This document shows, piece by piece, positions 47,579 to 61,879 of a DNA stretch of 64,000 nucleotides (its first letter is position 1; the number at the start of each line of letters is the position of its first letter). The position numbers and the translations under genes were made by a program. The stretch covers positions 19,547,066-19,611,065 of the forward strand of contig OX439129.1 of NCBI GenBank assembly GCA_949318235.1, given 5' to 3'. This DNA is from Ecdyonurus torrentis. Taxonomy: Eukaryota > Arthropoda > Insecta > Ephemeroptera > Heptageniidae. Below the pieces are notes generated by a model that did not search any database, was not told the origin of the DNA, and saw only the letters and a list, made by a program, of their open reading frames with translations.

Positions 47579-50500
47579 CTAGATTTTCAAAACGCTTGCT
47601 CCGTTGCTTGGGGTAACGACGTAAAAGGTTGGAGTTGCAGTATAATGTTCCTTGATATTGTCAATCACTTGGTCCACTGCTTCCTTGTTAACCTGCATAC
47701 AAATCATAATATGCAACATTAGATTACACTACTAAATTATTGTCACAGGATTCAAAAACTGTAACAATTTTCAGCACTTGTCTGGAAGTATAAACACCTT
47801 CAAATATCTTTGATATTGCAGTTACAGTACAGTATCTTATTTATAATATCTTCTTTTAGGAACTTCAATTACAAAAATATGTTTATTTTGAAACAGCATT
47901 TTCTTCCTATATCCGTTCTTTAATGTCAAATTCTACATTTCATTCTTTTTAACGAACAACAATTTTACTTTGACTTACTGGTATAAGACCTTTCTATCCT
48001 TGCTTCTCATTATTTACATACTGATTCTTTTTCTTGTTGCTCTTATGATATTATTAAACAAAATAACCATTGTATTTTAAGATAGAGAATAATATCAAAA
48101 TATAGCCATATGGGTTTTTATTGATAGAGAGACAGTTAATAATTCCAATACCATGTAATATATATATATTTTTCTTGTGCCTAGTAATTACTTTTAGCTA
48201 TGTCAATTAGCTATTAAATTGTTTATATTTTTGGGTAATATATTTAGATATTTGAATAGATGAAAGCTCATTGCTCTATTATTTATTATTTTTATTGAGT
48301 GATATTTAAACTAGATTTTACACAAGTATGTCATACCAAAGTGACGGTGCAGCCTCCAAATCCTCCCCCTGTCATACGTGACCCCAGCACTCCAGGCACC
48401 TCCATAGCCAATTTAACCAGCTGATCCAACTCTGGACAAGACACCTCATAGTCATCCCTGCGTCACACACATGAAAATTATTGTTAGTATTTTCTACAGA
48501 AGGAGAGGGGAATCATGGAACAAACTTTTATCGTTAAAAAACAGCGAATTCGTTTTTATTGGGCGGAAAGAGGGGGAGGGGGGAAGACTAATTTTTTAAA
48601 CAATATTTTTTCTTTAGATTTTTATCTTTCATTACAATCTTCTTAAGTTACTACTTTAGGGTAGTGATGTTGTCGTAAAATTTAATTTAATATCACAATT
48701 CTCTATACTCCAAAAAGTTTCGGCTCAAATCAAATCTTCCGCAAATTAGCATTAAAAGTCGTTGGGATACGCCCCCTTTAACACGTAAAACATACAAAAC
48801 TTCAAGCTCCCCGTGTGCAAAATTTTTCTTGATCAACTTCTAAACAAAAAATACAAGTGTGTTCTATAGATCAAGTTTTAATGAATTTGACTTTTTAAAC
48901 GATTTTTACGAGACGTTTATAGAGAAAAAAAATTAACGAAGATTGCATATTCAAATTAACATGGGTCAATTTGCGATAATTTTTTTCTCGGCAAATTCGT
49001 TCTAGAAAAATCTAAAAAATCATTTTTCATTAAAAATCAACACGAAGAACAAGCTAGTATTTTTTTTAACCGCTGAAAAAAATTTAAAGTGGGTCAAAAT
49101 TGGGGTCCAAATATAGATTCATTAGCATTAGGGGGCGGGGCATTTGCGATACTTTGACGCTCTGTTGTGACGAGAGTTTTTAAGATAGAATTTTTTTGAT
49201 TTCATTTTTGGGTACACCAGCCTGAACTTAATTCAAAGTCATAATAAAAAAAAAAAAACACTCCTACCCTAAAGTAGTACCTTAGGCTGCATTAATTTGT
49301 TATTTATTATGACAAGCGACCAAAACTTATTATTATTATACTACAACATTATTTATATTGTTATTGTATGTATGAGAATACATAATGCGACGTTTGTTAT
49401 ACCTGAGTGAGTTATGACTCTCTACCATGAGTCTGCCAAGCCACGCAAAGTCTGCAACCCTCAGTGCCACGGCTGCCTGCTCCGTGCGTCTGATCTCTCC
49501 AACAACGTGACGTGCACGTCGAAATATCACGTTCTCCAGTCGACTCTCAAATCCTGGGGGCCATAATTTAACTCCACTTTACACGTCTCTCATTTTGACT
49601 CATGGACTCACAGTCAATTGCAAATTACATTTACAGTAATTAATTTATGTGATGTGTGATGAACTGTGTTTTATATTTATATTGTGATATTTAAATTTAA
49701 AAATTTCATTATTATTATTACTTTGCGTAAATTGGTCCTAAACAAAGATTTTTAGCTGTAATTTTATACAGCAATATAGGTCTATATTGCAAAAATTTAG
49801 TACTAATTATATTTCTAATACATTTTCAAATATGTTAAAATAATTGCATGATATAGATTTTGTGTTTCTACCTGCTAATTCTTCAGCAGTGACCTTGCGC
49901 AAACTCTCCTTGCGCATCACTCTGGCAGCCTCTTCGCACTGACGCCTACGTACTGGATACTCGGAAGACCCGAGCTCATGGTGCACATTGGAATTGGTGA
50001 TGAGCACCACCACTTTAGGATCATTCAAAGGCACTAGCTGGGCGTCTAGTGACCTGGGGTAGATTTTCGTATCAATCAGTATGCTTCTTTTATTTATTCC
50101 TTTATTTAGTAATACTTAAAAACAGGCGTCTCATGCAGTCAAAACCATAAGGTTGGTAAATATATACTCATATATCTATGTCACTTCCTACAAACTGACA
50201 AGCAGCTTGTCTTAATTATTATCCTATATGTTATTATTATTTATATAACTTATTTAGGTACTTTTTTAACATGACGAGACAATAATATATATTTATATAG
50301 CCTATATATTACTCACTTGCAGTCTATGAGTAAAGCATGCCCTTGTTGTCCCATGACTGAGATAAATTGGTCCATGATGCCACAAGGTACTCCCGCGAAA
50401 TCATGCTCAGCCTTTTGACATGCCAGTGCCTTATCGTTCTTCCTGCAATTTTTGTACATACAAATATATTTATATAACGTGATAAGAAAGTAGCTCTAAT

Positions 50501-52517
50501 TCCTTGTGTTGATTTAAGGATTACAGTTTATCAATATAGATTTTGAAATTATTTGATTTGTATATGAAAACGATTTTAATATGTTGTTTTAACTGATATA
50601 CTCATTGATAATTTAACATTTAATGTTGCATGCGTGTAAGTTTTACCACATATTATTTCCTTTTTTTTCTATTTAATGATTGATTTTTTTTAATTTAAAA
50701 ATCTGTAGCGTAAATAAAAAAAAAAAAAAAAAATGAAAGTATTTTTTTTTGTATATACCAATGCTATAAATAGACTCAAATAAAAAGATTTGAAACTTCG
50801 GTTTATACTCACACTTTGCAGGGGTTTTGGGTGAGCGCCTCAAGGAAGGTATAAGTTGCAACCTCGAGGGCTGCGCTGCTCGATAATCCACCACCCAGTG
50901 GCACTGACGTCACAATTACTACGTCGAAACCTTGCAGGCGGTCTAATAACGTCGTACATACACATTATAAATAATATTTTATTTTTTAAATCAATTTAAA
51001 TATAAAAACAATGAGCCCTGTTACGTACGTTGTATCAAATTCAAAACTGTTAAAGTAATTTCCCAATTTACACTTAAAAAAAAAAAAAAATCTTATATTC
51101 ACATTTTAAATAATATTAATAAAAAAAATCTATCAATAAAACCCTCTTTATCAAATTCAAAACTGTTGTTCAAAGTATAATGCCCACTAAAAATAATAAT
51201 AATAATAATTAAAAACTTCTATAGACCTTTTTTTTACGACAATTTGGTCTGAATTTAGTTGCATTTAGTTTTATATTATATTATTGAAGATTAAAGATTT
51301 AAACTAGTTTTTTTTTTTATTTTTTTATTTTTTTTTACTGTCTTTAAAATTTATGGCAGATTTAGGGTGGTGGATAAAGTAATTGAAAAATCCACTCAAA
51401 TTGAAACGTCGTAAAATGTAAATTTGAGATAAAATTAGGACTTTATTGCACTTGATTTTAGGACATTAGATCGGGGGAAAAAAAAAAAAAAAAAAAAAAG
51501 CTAATTAGCTCGTAATGACACCCCGCAGTGTGTGAGACATACCATTTGCATGGAAATTGGCGACAATTCCCTTGACGTAATTTGCCCAGCGCGGAGAACC
51601 TGGCAGTACGGCTTGCTTGGTCGGTACTGCAAACTCCGTTCTGCGGGGTTGATCAGCCTGTGGCACCGTGGTCACCACGCGACACGTTCCGCTTTCTGTG
51701 CGGCGACCTACAAGCAGGGTCACCAGCGGTAGAGCCTGCAAGTACAAACATCATGTATACGTTTTATTCACTTATTATTATTCTCAGAGAATTGCATTAA
51801 AATTGCTATAGTATACCCTGTATGATTTAATCTTGATTAATGTCATTATACCTTTTACTCTGTATAGTACTTCGGTTATATTGCTTACATGTTTCGTTAA
51901 TTATATAAAGTAAAAGTAATATCAATATTACATATATGTAATATAATATTATGATATATATTAATAAATTAACATGGAAGCAGAGGGAGGGAAAAAATGT
52001 TGAATTGAAATTTGAGAGGGGGGGGGGGGGGGAGTGTATCAGTGTAACCCGCGCCCTATAATACAATAATACTATTTTATCATATTTTTTAAATTAAATT
52101 AAAATAATTATACATATGATGAAATGGCATTCTTTAAATAATATCGCGTACTGAGGTATACAAAGTTACTTCTCGTTATTTTCCACTGCTCAAATAATCG
52201 AATAAGCAAATATTTTTTCTCTCGTTCATATTTACGCCATCATTATATATAATAGGTCCACTTCAAAATAAAAACAATAAGTTATAATTTAAATGATGGA
52301 CATTGATACATATATTATATCACATCCGGACGGTATACATTATTATAACACTTACCATGGGCAAGACAAAGCCATCATTATAATCTGTGTGTTCTCCGAT
52401 GAGGTTGACCCTGCCAGGTGCATATGCTGCAAGGTCAGGTTGTGCATTGAACTCTTGCTGAAATCTCTGCGTTGCAAGCTGCACCAAGTTCTCCACGCTT
52501 GGAATATCACACGCCAT
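47579..52517 (-). CDS. GALK1: Galactokinase (GALK1), complete, eight exons
   Basis: Exons in transcription order: 52517-52356, 51735-51543, 50942-50813, 50442-50317, 50053-49872, 49553-49403, 48457-48337 and 47692-47579. The total is 1179 nt, 392 residues, the same length and exon number as human GALK1. It phosphorylates galactose to galactose-1-phosphate with ATP, the first committed step of the Leloir pathway, in the cytosol. All three GHMP-kinase motifs are present: the galactokinase signature [16 protein letters not shown] (residues 35-50), the ATP-binding [13 protein letters not shown] (133-145) and [11 protein letters not shown] (341-351). The catalytic pair is conserved: Arg36 (human Arg37) and Asp186 in [20 protein letters not shown] and [13 protein letters not shown] also match the GALK1 clade. 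Every intron is GT/AG in phase. The first ATG follows a short leader. No defect was seen. Confidence 0.96.
48649..49279. repeat. TIR element (MITE-like) in GALK1 intron 6
   Basis: TACTACTTTAGGGTAG at the left pairs perfectly with CTACCCTAAAGTAGTA at the right, 16 bp. The interior is 631 bp overall with no ORF. No exact target duplication was found. Confidence 0.65.
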
Positions 52518-55500
52518 TCCTGCACTGCCTCTTTTTCTTCACTGTCTCAAACACATACAAAATGATAAATACCCATACCCACACTGTCGAACTGATAACT
52601 ATTACTCCCCTCCACTCTTGATTATCTTGTACAAGACTTGCCCTCCTACCGACTTGCAAAACCTTTTTCTAATTTTTTCAACTCCACTTACTCTGAGAAC
52701 TGATTATAAATTACGTAATAGATAAAGAAACTGTGATGTGTGCTGGTTCATGTTTTTTTTTTTTTTTTTTTTTTCCAGTGTTGTTATTGTCACTTGTGTT
52801 ACTTTATTCTATTCTAGTTTTTATTACTTTTTAAGTGAAAAAAAAATATATATATATAAAAAAAATAAAAAATAAACATTCTAAAAAAAAAAAAAAAAAA
52901 AATCGAATGGTTTTGTTAATTTTGTTTTGCAACTGCTAATACTTCATGACGTATTTGGTCGATGAAGCACACTCTTAAAGTTCTTCATTATGTAATAATA
53001 AATGCAATTCAATTTACTAACGGATAAAGCATACGTATATACGTGCTGCATCCATTTCTATCATTCACCAAGATAATCCTAAAATTTATTAATGGCCCCA
53101 TTGCTTTGATCTGACATAATATAATATTTTATATTTATTTTATAAAATTTATATTATTATTATTTTATAATATTTATAATATTTTATTTGCTAAAACTAG
53201 ACATTAAATTCTGTTGAATTACAATTGTATCGATAAATTTAAAGTAAAATATTATAACTTGTAAGCATTATAAGCTAAAATTTTATGAGCACAAAATTTA
53301 TAGCGTGATTATGGCAAGCGCAGTTTTTATAAATATAAGACCGAGCGACGCCGAGAGTCGTGTATTTTATAGTCCCAAGGTTAAATAATTATTGTATTGT
53401 TGCATTACATTAATTACATACAAACAAGTAAATTGCCAGTGTGTACTTGAAACTAAAAAAAACTCAATTCAAAAAAGTAATTTCATTTAGAATAGCGTTT
53501 ATAGAATTTATCGATCAATTTTATAATGTCCGTGTTAAAATTGCGCAACGAATTTAACTTATAAACGTAAATTTAATTGACTTTTTAAAATATAATTTAA
53601 AAACATAAGTTGCGAAGGAAAATTTTATGTCACTCATTTTAATTAGTACTTTAAAAGAAAGTACTTTAGAGAGAGAGAGAGAGAACAAAATTATTTTTGT
53701 AAAAGATAATCAGAATTATTTAAAAGATTTTAAATATATTTAAAATGTAATCTTACGTATTGATGAGTTATTCAAATGAACGTCTTCTTTATATTGTATA
53801 ATTTTATGTGCAGCAGTTGTTTCATATATTTTTATGCTATATAATTTATTCACTTTACTCTAACTTTGATTACTTGCAAGCCAGAAAATAATAAAATATA
53901 TACGTACCAAAAATACAATAAACCCTAGAAAAAAATCAATTACTTCAGTTCATCCACAGCTAGCAAATCATAATCTACCACGATCTCTTCTCATCTCAGA
54001 ACGTCCTTTCTTCTTTGAACACTATAAACAATCGTGATCATTTTGATCTTTCATCTATTTTTATCATTATTTGCTATCGTAACTATTTACCTTATCAACT
54101 GAAGCAAGTTTCTAATTATAAATTATACCAGCTACTTAAAATATATTATAAAAGATAAGTTTTAATAATGTCTTCAATTGAGATGAACATATTATACATT
54201 ACGCGAGTACTATGTATTTTATATCATAATTATTCAAGTAGAATTTTTTTATTCACAATCAAAAATAAACATACACTATTCATGTAATGTATAACTTCTT
54301 TTTTTAGAATAATGTAATGTAATAATGTATATAGGTCCTTTATTTAAAACAGGCAATTGCCCGATTACGTTTCTTGGAATTATAATTCTTTTTAAATTAA
54401 AACAAAATAAATTTCTATCAATAATATAGAGTTGCAGTGCATTTAATGATTATAAAAAGATGTCAGATATAAATCAATTGATAAAAATAAAATATCTCTT
54501 TATATTGACATTTTGAAATTAAAAATTACTATAAAAATATTTCACGACATTTTCAAATAATACACTATATATATATCACTATCTATAATAATAAAGTATG
54601 TATAAAATTGTTCCTATTTTAACAAATAAGATATACTATATAGTATTATAGTGAGTGGTTATATGATACGGATGAATTATCAACCACTAGAAATTTTTGA
54701 ACAGTTCAATTTTTTTTACTGTTTCCGCCTGTGGTTAAAAAAAAAATAAATAAAAAAGTGATTCGTGATTTTGTACGATATTAATATACCATATAATATT
54801 GGTGACTTTGTACAATAATAATAATAATACCATATAATATTGTGCACCAGAGAGGTTGTTAAATGTGTTGCATTTGACATATCACTATTAATATGACGTA
54901 ACTGACTTCGTGAGAGATCAATAATATAAAGCAAACAATTTATTGGCACCTTTTTGTAGTTGCTTCTCGCGCATTTATTACGCTCTTCCACTATTGCAAT
55001 TAACTAATTAGAACAAACAATCCACGAAACAAAAATAGATACTGCAACAATATGTCCAAACTTTATTGATGATGTTAATAAATCAATATACCTGAAAACC
55101 ATTTAATCTCTAGCCAAGTTTTGTTTGTATATATGTTGTTGAAACCCATTCTATGGTTACAACAAAATAAACATAACGAAAATATTGATTCGTTACATAA
55201 TATATATAATCTTATTTAATTAAGATATATGTTTTGAAGAGATTCTATTTTTTTTTAACGAGATATTCATATTTGCGATCCAATATTTGCGTTTTGATGT
55301 AGATATTTGATACATTTTAGGGATTAGCGTACGTATAGTATAATATTAACTTTTAATTTCAGATTTATCGCGTCCTTTATAGTACATAATAAATAAAGAA
55401 AATGTTTTTTTGTTACTTTATTAAATACTAAACGGATGGAGGGGGCAGGATGACATTAAAATGCAAATGATTTTATTGAAATGAATATTCTCTATATAGT

Positions 55501-55852
55501 TATGCAAATATTTAGTAAATATATTATAGGATAATAGTTAAAAATACATTAGGAAATATTTTTTTTTTTCTAATTGACTTGATACGAGCAAAATTTGCGT
55601 TTCTATCATAACAGTGGCAACAGTTTTAAAATTTTAAATATGTTAATTATATTTATTATCGTGCTTTTTGATTATGTTTTTATGAAATTATATTTTTAAT
55701 AAAAATAGTTATTACCGTGTCGGACAAAATATTAACGTATTATTCACGATCATAAAGGCAAGGATTCCGGTGTTGGTGTTACAGAAGAAAAAAGAAAAAA
55801 ACTCATAATCTAAAATACAATTTTTTGACTTCAAATTTGAACGTTCGCTATA

Positions 55853-55910
<58 letters not shown>

Positions 55911-56672
55911 GAAACAAAACAAAATTTAAATATTGCGTAAAAAAAAAGTTTCGTGACATTTAATCAAGTTTATATATGTGAGCGATAAAAAAGCTTTATA
56001 AACGTTCTACATTTATACGTACGTATGATGATATAACTTTTTTCCTTTTTATTTAAAAAAAATTATATTAATAACTCATGGTTTAAAAGTATCGCAATCG
56101 TCTTTATCGAAAAACAAACAAAAACATAATGCATAGTAGTGTGTTATTAACATACCATATACGTGCATTATAAAAATATTTTAACTATAGAAAATAAATT
56201 GATCGCGTTCTCCAAATTAATTATTTAATGTTAGCCTAGTTATTCTGTGGACAATAGCATGTGGTTGCTTAGAAAAAAGTTTTTATTTCTATCGACTTGA
56301 CAGTCATACCAGGAAATAATATTTGCAAAATAATATTTTAACATATATATTAATATTTATTAAGTGTATGTTTGAGAATTTTACAATAGAATTAAGTTGT
56401 ACAAGTCAGTATATTTGGTATATCGTTGCGTATTTATATGATCAATATATAGGTGGGAGTCATCAATTCTTTCAAAATTTCAGGTCTAAAATCTGGATCT
56501 AAAATTGCTGCATAAAAATTAAAAAGGGTGCGTATGTCTTTTTGGATTAATAAAAAATAATAATGGGTCATACATTATTAATCGCAATCAATTAAAAGTT
56601 CCAGGGATGCGAGAAGAGAGATAGAGATGAAGTAAAACAAAACGCTTCTATTTTTTAATGCATTTTGCATAT

Positions 56673-56703
<31 letters not shown>

Positions 56704-56860
56704 CAATTATAATTTTACTAATTATTTTATTTAAATATATGAATGAATTAAGTTTTTTTTTTAATTTATTTGCAAGTGTATAAATTCTTAAATAATATTT
56801 TATTTTTAATTATATTTCTGGACGAGTTTATAATTTAAAATATCAAAGGGGTTTCAAAAA
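52518..56860. other. Intergenic region between divergent GALK1 and ABCA genes
   Basis: The first part holds the GALK1 5'UTR and promoter; GACAGTGAAG on minus near 52540 is a plausible start. The rest is AT-rich with homopolymers (54 A at 55856-55909, A run near 56680-56703) and a short (GA)n near 53670. No coding signal was seen. Confidence 0.5.
55856..55909. repeat. Poly(A) run of 54
   Basis: An uninterrupted A homopolymer. No retroelement body was recognised upstream of it. Confidence 0.85.
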
Positions 56861-57241
56861 TATTAGCGCTTGCTCCGCGTAGTTCCGCGAAGTTACGTAA
56901 GCTCGCTCGCCTACCGTAGTCGTATCGTAGTGCATCGCGATTTTCCTCCTCTCTCGCTCTCTCGCCCTGTGACACTGGCGGCTGGCTGGCTGGATGTTTA
57001 TCAATCGAGCCGCCTGGCTCAACTCCACTCTTTCGCTCTCGCAAGTGCATCGCACGTCCTGCCGCCGTCATAAAGCAGCCGATAAACAAAATTATCGCAG
57101 CTACAAGGAACTATTTTGATATATCCGACACTTAGATAAGCAAACATATTTTTTGTCCTCTTTTTGTGTTTTTGTTACGCGAAGTAAGGACTAAACAGGG
57201 ACTAAAGCAGTTATATCCATAACGCAACATGAAGAACACGG
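56860..57241 (+). promoter_or_regulatory. GC-richer promoter and 5' non-coding exon of the ABCA gene
   Basis: A patch rich in CGC/GCG and TCGC abruptly replaces AT-rich DNA and ends at a strong donor (ACGG|GTAAGT, exon end 57241). The next acceptor is probably 58624 or 58662, just before the ABCA start codon. The exon holds an ATG at 57229 that would give a short upstream ORF (see findings). The exact transcription start is not visible. Confidence 0.5.
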
Positions 57242-57913
57242 GTAAGTTATGTTATAACTCGGAAAAAACTAAAAGTCATTCTGCTTTTATGTTCATTATG
57301 ATTTTGCTCTGTCATTTTATACATTTTACATATTTAATAATAACAATCTTTAATGCATTAGAAGTATAAATTTAAAGAGAAATGTTAATTGAAAATAATA
57401 AAAAATAAAATGAAAAACTTACGTAATCAGTATGTTATCTTGTTTCTGTAATATCTACGATAATTTTTCTCATTTATTTGTTTTATTATAAAAGTACACT
57501 TAATTATTTAGAAACATGCTTATTTTCAAGAAAAAAAATCTTTAATTACGTAAGAAATGTATTATATTGATCATTTTTTACACTTCGGTGAAAAAATAAA
57601 ATAATAATGACAGAAAACAGCTGACGTAACCCCGCCCCCTTTTTTTGTTTAAATGCCCTCTCGGCGGGATTTTTGCCCTTGAACCCCGCACAGGATTGAC
57701 TGACCACTTGATTATTGGTTTCTATATTTTTTTTTATAAAGATATATAATGACTTAATGGGTGTTTTGCAAGATGCAGTCTTTTTCAAGGTTTTACTTGT
57801 AACTTGCATTTTGAACTTCATGTGTGTTTCTGTTTTTCTAAATGAATTTATTGATCATGAATTTTTTATACTCTCGCTGCGTTGTTAACAGGCCCACAAA
57901 ACACAATGAGGCA

Positions 57914-58053
<140 letters not shown>

Positions 58054-58448
58054 CAGCTAACGCGGTTTTTGAAACATTTTGCTATGTATATTTATTTTGA
58101 CAAAAGTGATAGATTGATTTTCTTGTCAAAGGGTCTCGTTTATTGAATTAAATGTCAACTTTATTGTGTATGAAGATTTTATTTGTGGTTTTTAGTATAC
58201 TTATTACAACTCTAAAATATAAATTTAAGATAAGTCTTAATACAGTGAATATAAGCAAGGCGTATCATCCCTGCTTTCAGTATGATTTATTTTATACAAT
58301 TTTTATTTTTATTTTTTTTTTAAAGGCCAATAGGATGAGAGAGTAGGGTTTGGGGGGAGGAAGGAAGAGAAATAAGAGGAGAACACGGAATAAATAAATT
58401 CTTATATAGGAGGATTCACTACAATGTGATATAAATTTTGTATGATGA

Positions 58449-58450
<2 letters not shown>

Positions 58451-58523
<73 letters not shown>
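58451..58523. repeat. (TA)n microsatellite
   Basis: About 36 TA repeats in the first intron of the ABCA gene, roughly 150 bp before the start-codon exon. Confidence 0.95.
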
Positions 58524-58525
<2 letters not shown>

Positions 58526-58675
58526 TTCTCCAATGACTGTGTATACTTACTACCTTAGATAACAAATAATTTAATAAAATAATAATATTATTAAATAATA
58601 ATAATAAAATCTTATTGATTTCAGTGTAAAAAGAGAAACCTATAGTGAATGCTGTAAAACAGCGGTGAGAAAACA

Positions 58676-61600
58676 ATGAATTTTCTGCGTCAGATCAAGT
58701 TGATCTTATGGAAGAATTTTTTGTTGAGAAAGCGGCAGAAAGTAAGTATATTTATGTTGCCATATATGGAATTATATGATATATTATTATGCCAAAACAT
58801 AACATTTTGCTGTCTTATATTATTCAGATAACATCAAGTGTATAACGTGTAAAAATTAAAATTTCTCATTATTATTTATTAGAGTTTTTTTTAGTAATAA
58901 TAACAGAAACAAATGACAACTTCATGATAATAATACTGTATTTCAATAAAAAATAAGTTTTATAATATAAAATATGTTTTTGAACTCTAAATTATATTTT
59001 CCATGGTACAATAATAAAATCTCAAAATTTCAGATGCGCTGTGTTGTGGAGCTGGTATGGCCGCTGATTTTATTTGCCATTTTGATGTGGGTGCGCACAC
59101 GAGGCCTGAAGAAATACATTCATGAATGTAAGTGTGAAATTTCACAATTTGAAGTGGATATCTTATATCATATCTACCTCAATATTTTATTACTTCTTCT
59201 GGTAGTAATATTCTATGCACACATAATAAAAATTAATAAAATAGTAGCAAAAATAATTGTTCATCATTATATTAATGCTCATACAATGTGAATATACATG
59301 AATTAATTTTTACTTATACATATATGTTTATAATTTGTATCAGTTGTACAGTACTTTTATCTTTTAAAATGATGTTACAGGTCACTTTGAGGAGAAGGCG
59401 ATGCCCTCAGCAGGATTGCTGCCATTCCTGCAAGGTTTTGTATGCACACTGAACAACACTTGTCATCGCAATGTGCAGGACAGTAGAGCAGCACTGGAGA
59501 AACTCAATACCTCATCGTGAGTACATGGCTGGTTCACTTCTGGCATCAAATGTTTTAAATTTCATCTTCTAAAATATATTAATTTGGTGTCAATTTAATT
59601 TCACCAGTATTTTTGGACCAGTTCAATTATTATGATTTATGATAATATTGTTATAAATTTAACTATAGTATATATTTTAGTAATAAACTCCCTCGCAACT
59701 TGTAATGGGATTTGCAAGAATATAAGTGTAGTGTTTTCTTACAGTATTAGAGTTTCCAGTGTAAACACTTTCATAATTTTATTCAAATTTTTAAATTTGT
59801 TTAAGGTGAAAATAATAACAAAACAAAGTTCAAATTGTGAATAATAGAAAAATTGTTGTCTGGAATGAAAATCTGGAAGATTTGTAAACCTAACACTATA
59901 ATGCAGTCTTGTAGTTGTTAACTGAATTTTCTATAACATTAAGTTAATTTCATATAAAACTGTAACCTTAACGATAACATCAACTCTAATTTGTCCCCAA
60001 CTATAACGTTACCTTTAATGTTAACGTTAACTTGCATTACCTATATAACATTAACAGCTTTTTTTATACGGTATGTAGTTTTTTATGATTATTCATAAAT
60101 TTAATCATTTATAGTATACAGTTAATATTTTACTACCCATTTATATATGAAAGTTCAATTTTATTAATTATTTCTCTCACCTCGTCAGTTGATTTTTTTT
60201 TTTTTTTTTTTTTTTTAGTCAGTGTAAATTAAAAATTACTTTCAAAAAGTAACGTTATAGTTATTGCTATCGCTATGTTAATGACTATTTTTATTAATCT
60301 ATAACTATAACATTACTTTTTGCAATGTTGCTAATCTATATTATAGAAATAACCAGTTAATGTTATAGTTAACGACTACAAGACTGCTATAATGTAACTA
60401 AGTCAATTGTAATTTAATTGTCATGCAGGGTGTGGCGACTGCTGGAAGGGATGGAAAGTGTGCTAGAAAAGAGAGTGGGTAGAGGAGAGGTTACCAATCT
60501 GGAGGCCGCATCAGGTGATATCATGGAGTTGGCACAGCTCGTGCAGAGTATCGTAGCCAAGGAACACAAAGTGCAAGGTGAGATGACATTGTAATGAAGT
60601 GGTGTGCAATTGCATATCAACCTGATATTCTTTTTATCTTTATTTTATTCTTTATGAGAACCTTTTTAGTAATTTTATTTTATTATAAATTAGTTAGAGA
60701 GTTACAGTTTTGTAAGTAATTTAAATGATATTATTTTGATATTTTTTCTTGCCACTTTTATAAATTTTGATATGTGATTGTTACATAGATTTGTTATTTG
60801 TGATGTGGATAAACATATAAAGTTTCTCTGCAACTGTGATGTGATTTTGCAGGCACACTGGAGTTAGGCACTTTACTAAAGGATTCAAGAGCCTTGAAAC
60901 AAAATTTGTGGAAAGAAAATATTCAGTTGAGTAGAGAAGTGGTTGATGGACTTTTCTCCTCTCAGCTTGCCTTGCAGAATTTCACTCTGGTAACTATGCT
61001 TATTTGTTGAGCTTATTTTTGAAATATTTATGAGAATATTGCAATAGAGTTCATATCACAAAGGGCTTGTACTATATTGATTTAGGTTAACATATCCATA
61101 ACAAGGGAATCGATGTTGGTTGTAACTGAAGTAATAATGTGATTATTATAATAGAAAGTGGGGTAGCTTGAGTTAAATAATGGTTGCTTAGAGCTTGCAG
61201 TGTGTTAGATGTATGAAATACTCTTCACAATGGGATGGTTGAGAGAAACCAAGCCCATTATAATGATAAGAAGTGATTGACAGCTTATGATATTCAAGTT
61301 TAATGTAAGTAGATAACTATGTAATCCAGAGAGAAAAGTATTGGTAAGCTGGAGACGGGTATTGCGGGTCAAAATTACATTGATCAAATGGGCAACAAAA
61401 TATAACTTCCAGGATAAAATAAAATTAAAGGCAACAGAAATTTGAATAACGATATTCTCTCTGGATTACCTATCTAGAGAAATACCTTATTCAAGTTTAT
61501 TGATTTTCTCTTTTACAATATGTTACTATTTTGAACTATTAAAATAATTTTAGTAAGTTTATGCAATATTTAAAAATAAGTAAAATGTATACAATGTCAC

Positions 61601-61842
61601 CCTATTATATCAACATAAAATATTTCAGAATCAATTAACATCGCTGCGGAATGATCCTCGGACCTTAGTGTGTAATCAAAACACCCTAGATGGAGTGCTG
61701 ACCTTGCCAAGGTCTCTGAAGGCCAGTCAAGTATCACAGGAGCTGTGTGCTTTACCAGCTTCAAACTTCAGCTTCCTAGCTCAGGAAATTACACAGCAAC
61801 TGCAGGCATCAAAACTATGGGATGAGGTAATTAAGTTTCATG

Positions 61843-61879
<37 letters not shown>

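Noticed and set aside
57229..57241. ATG at 57229 as the ABCA start codon
   Set aside because: Splicing from this exon does not give the frame of the conserved [16 protein letters not shown]-terminus. The ATG at 58676 does, so 57229 is an upstream ORF.
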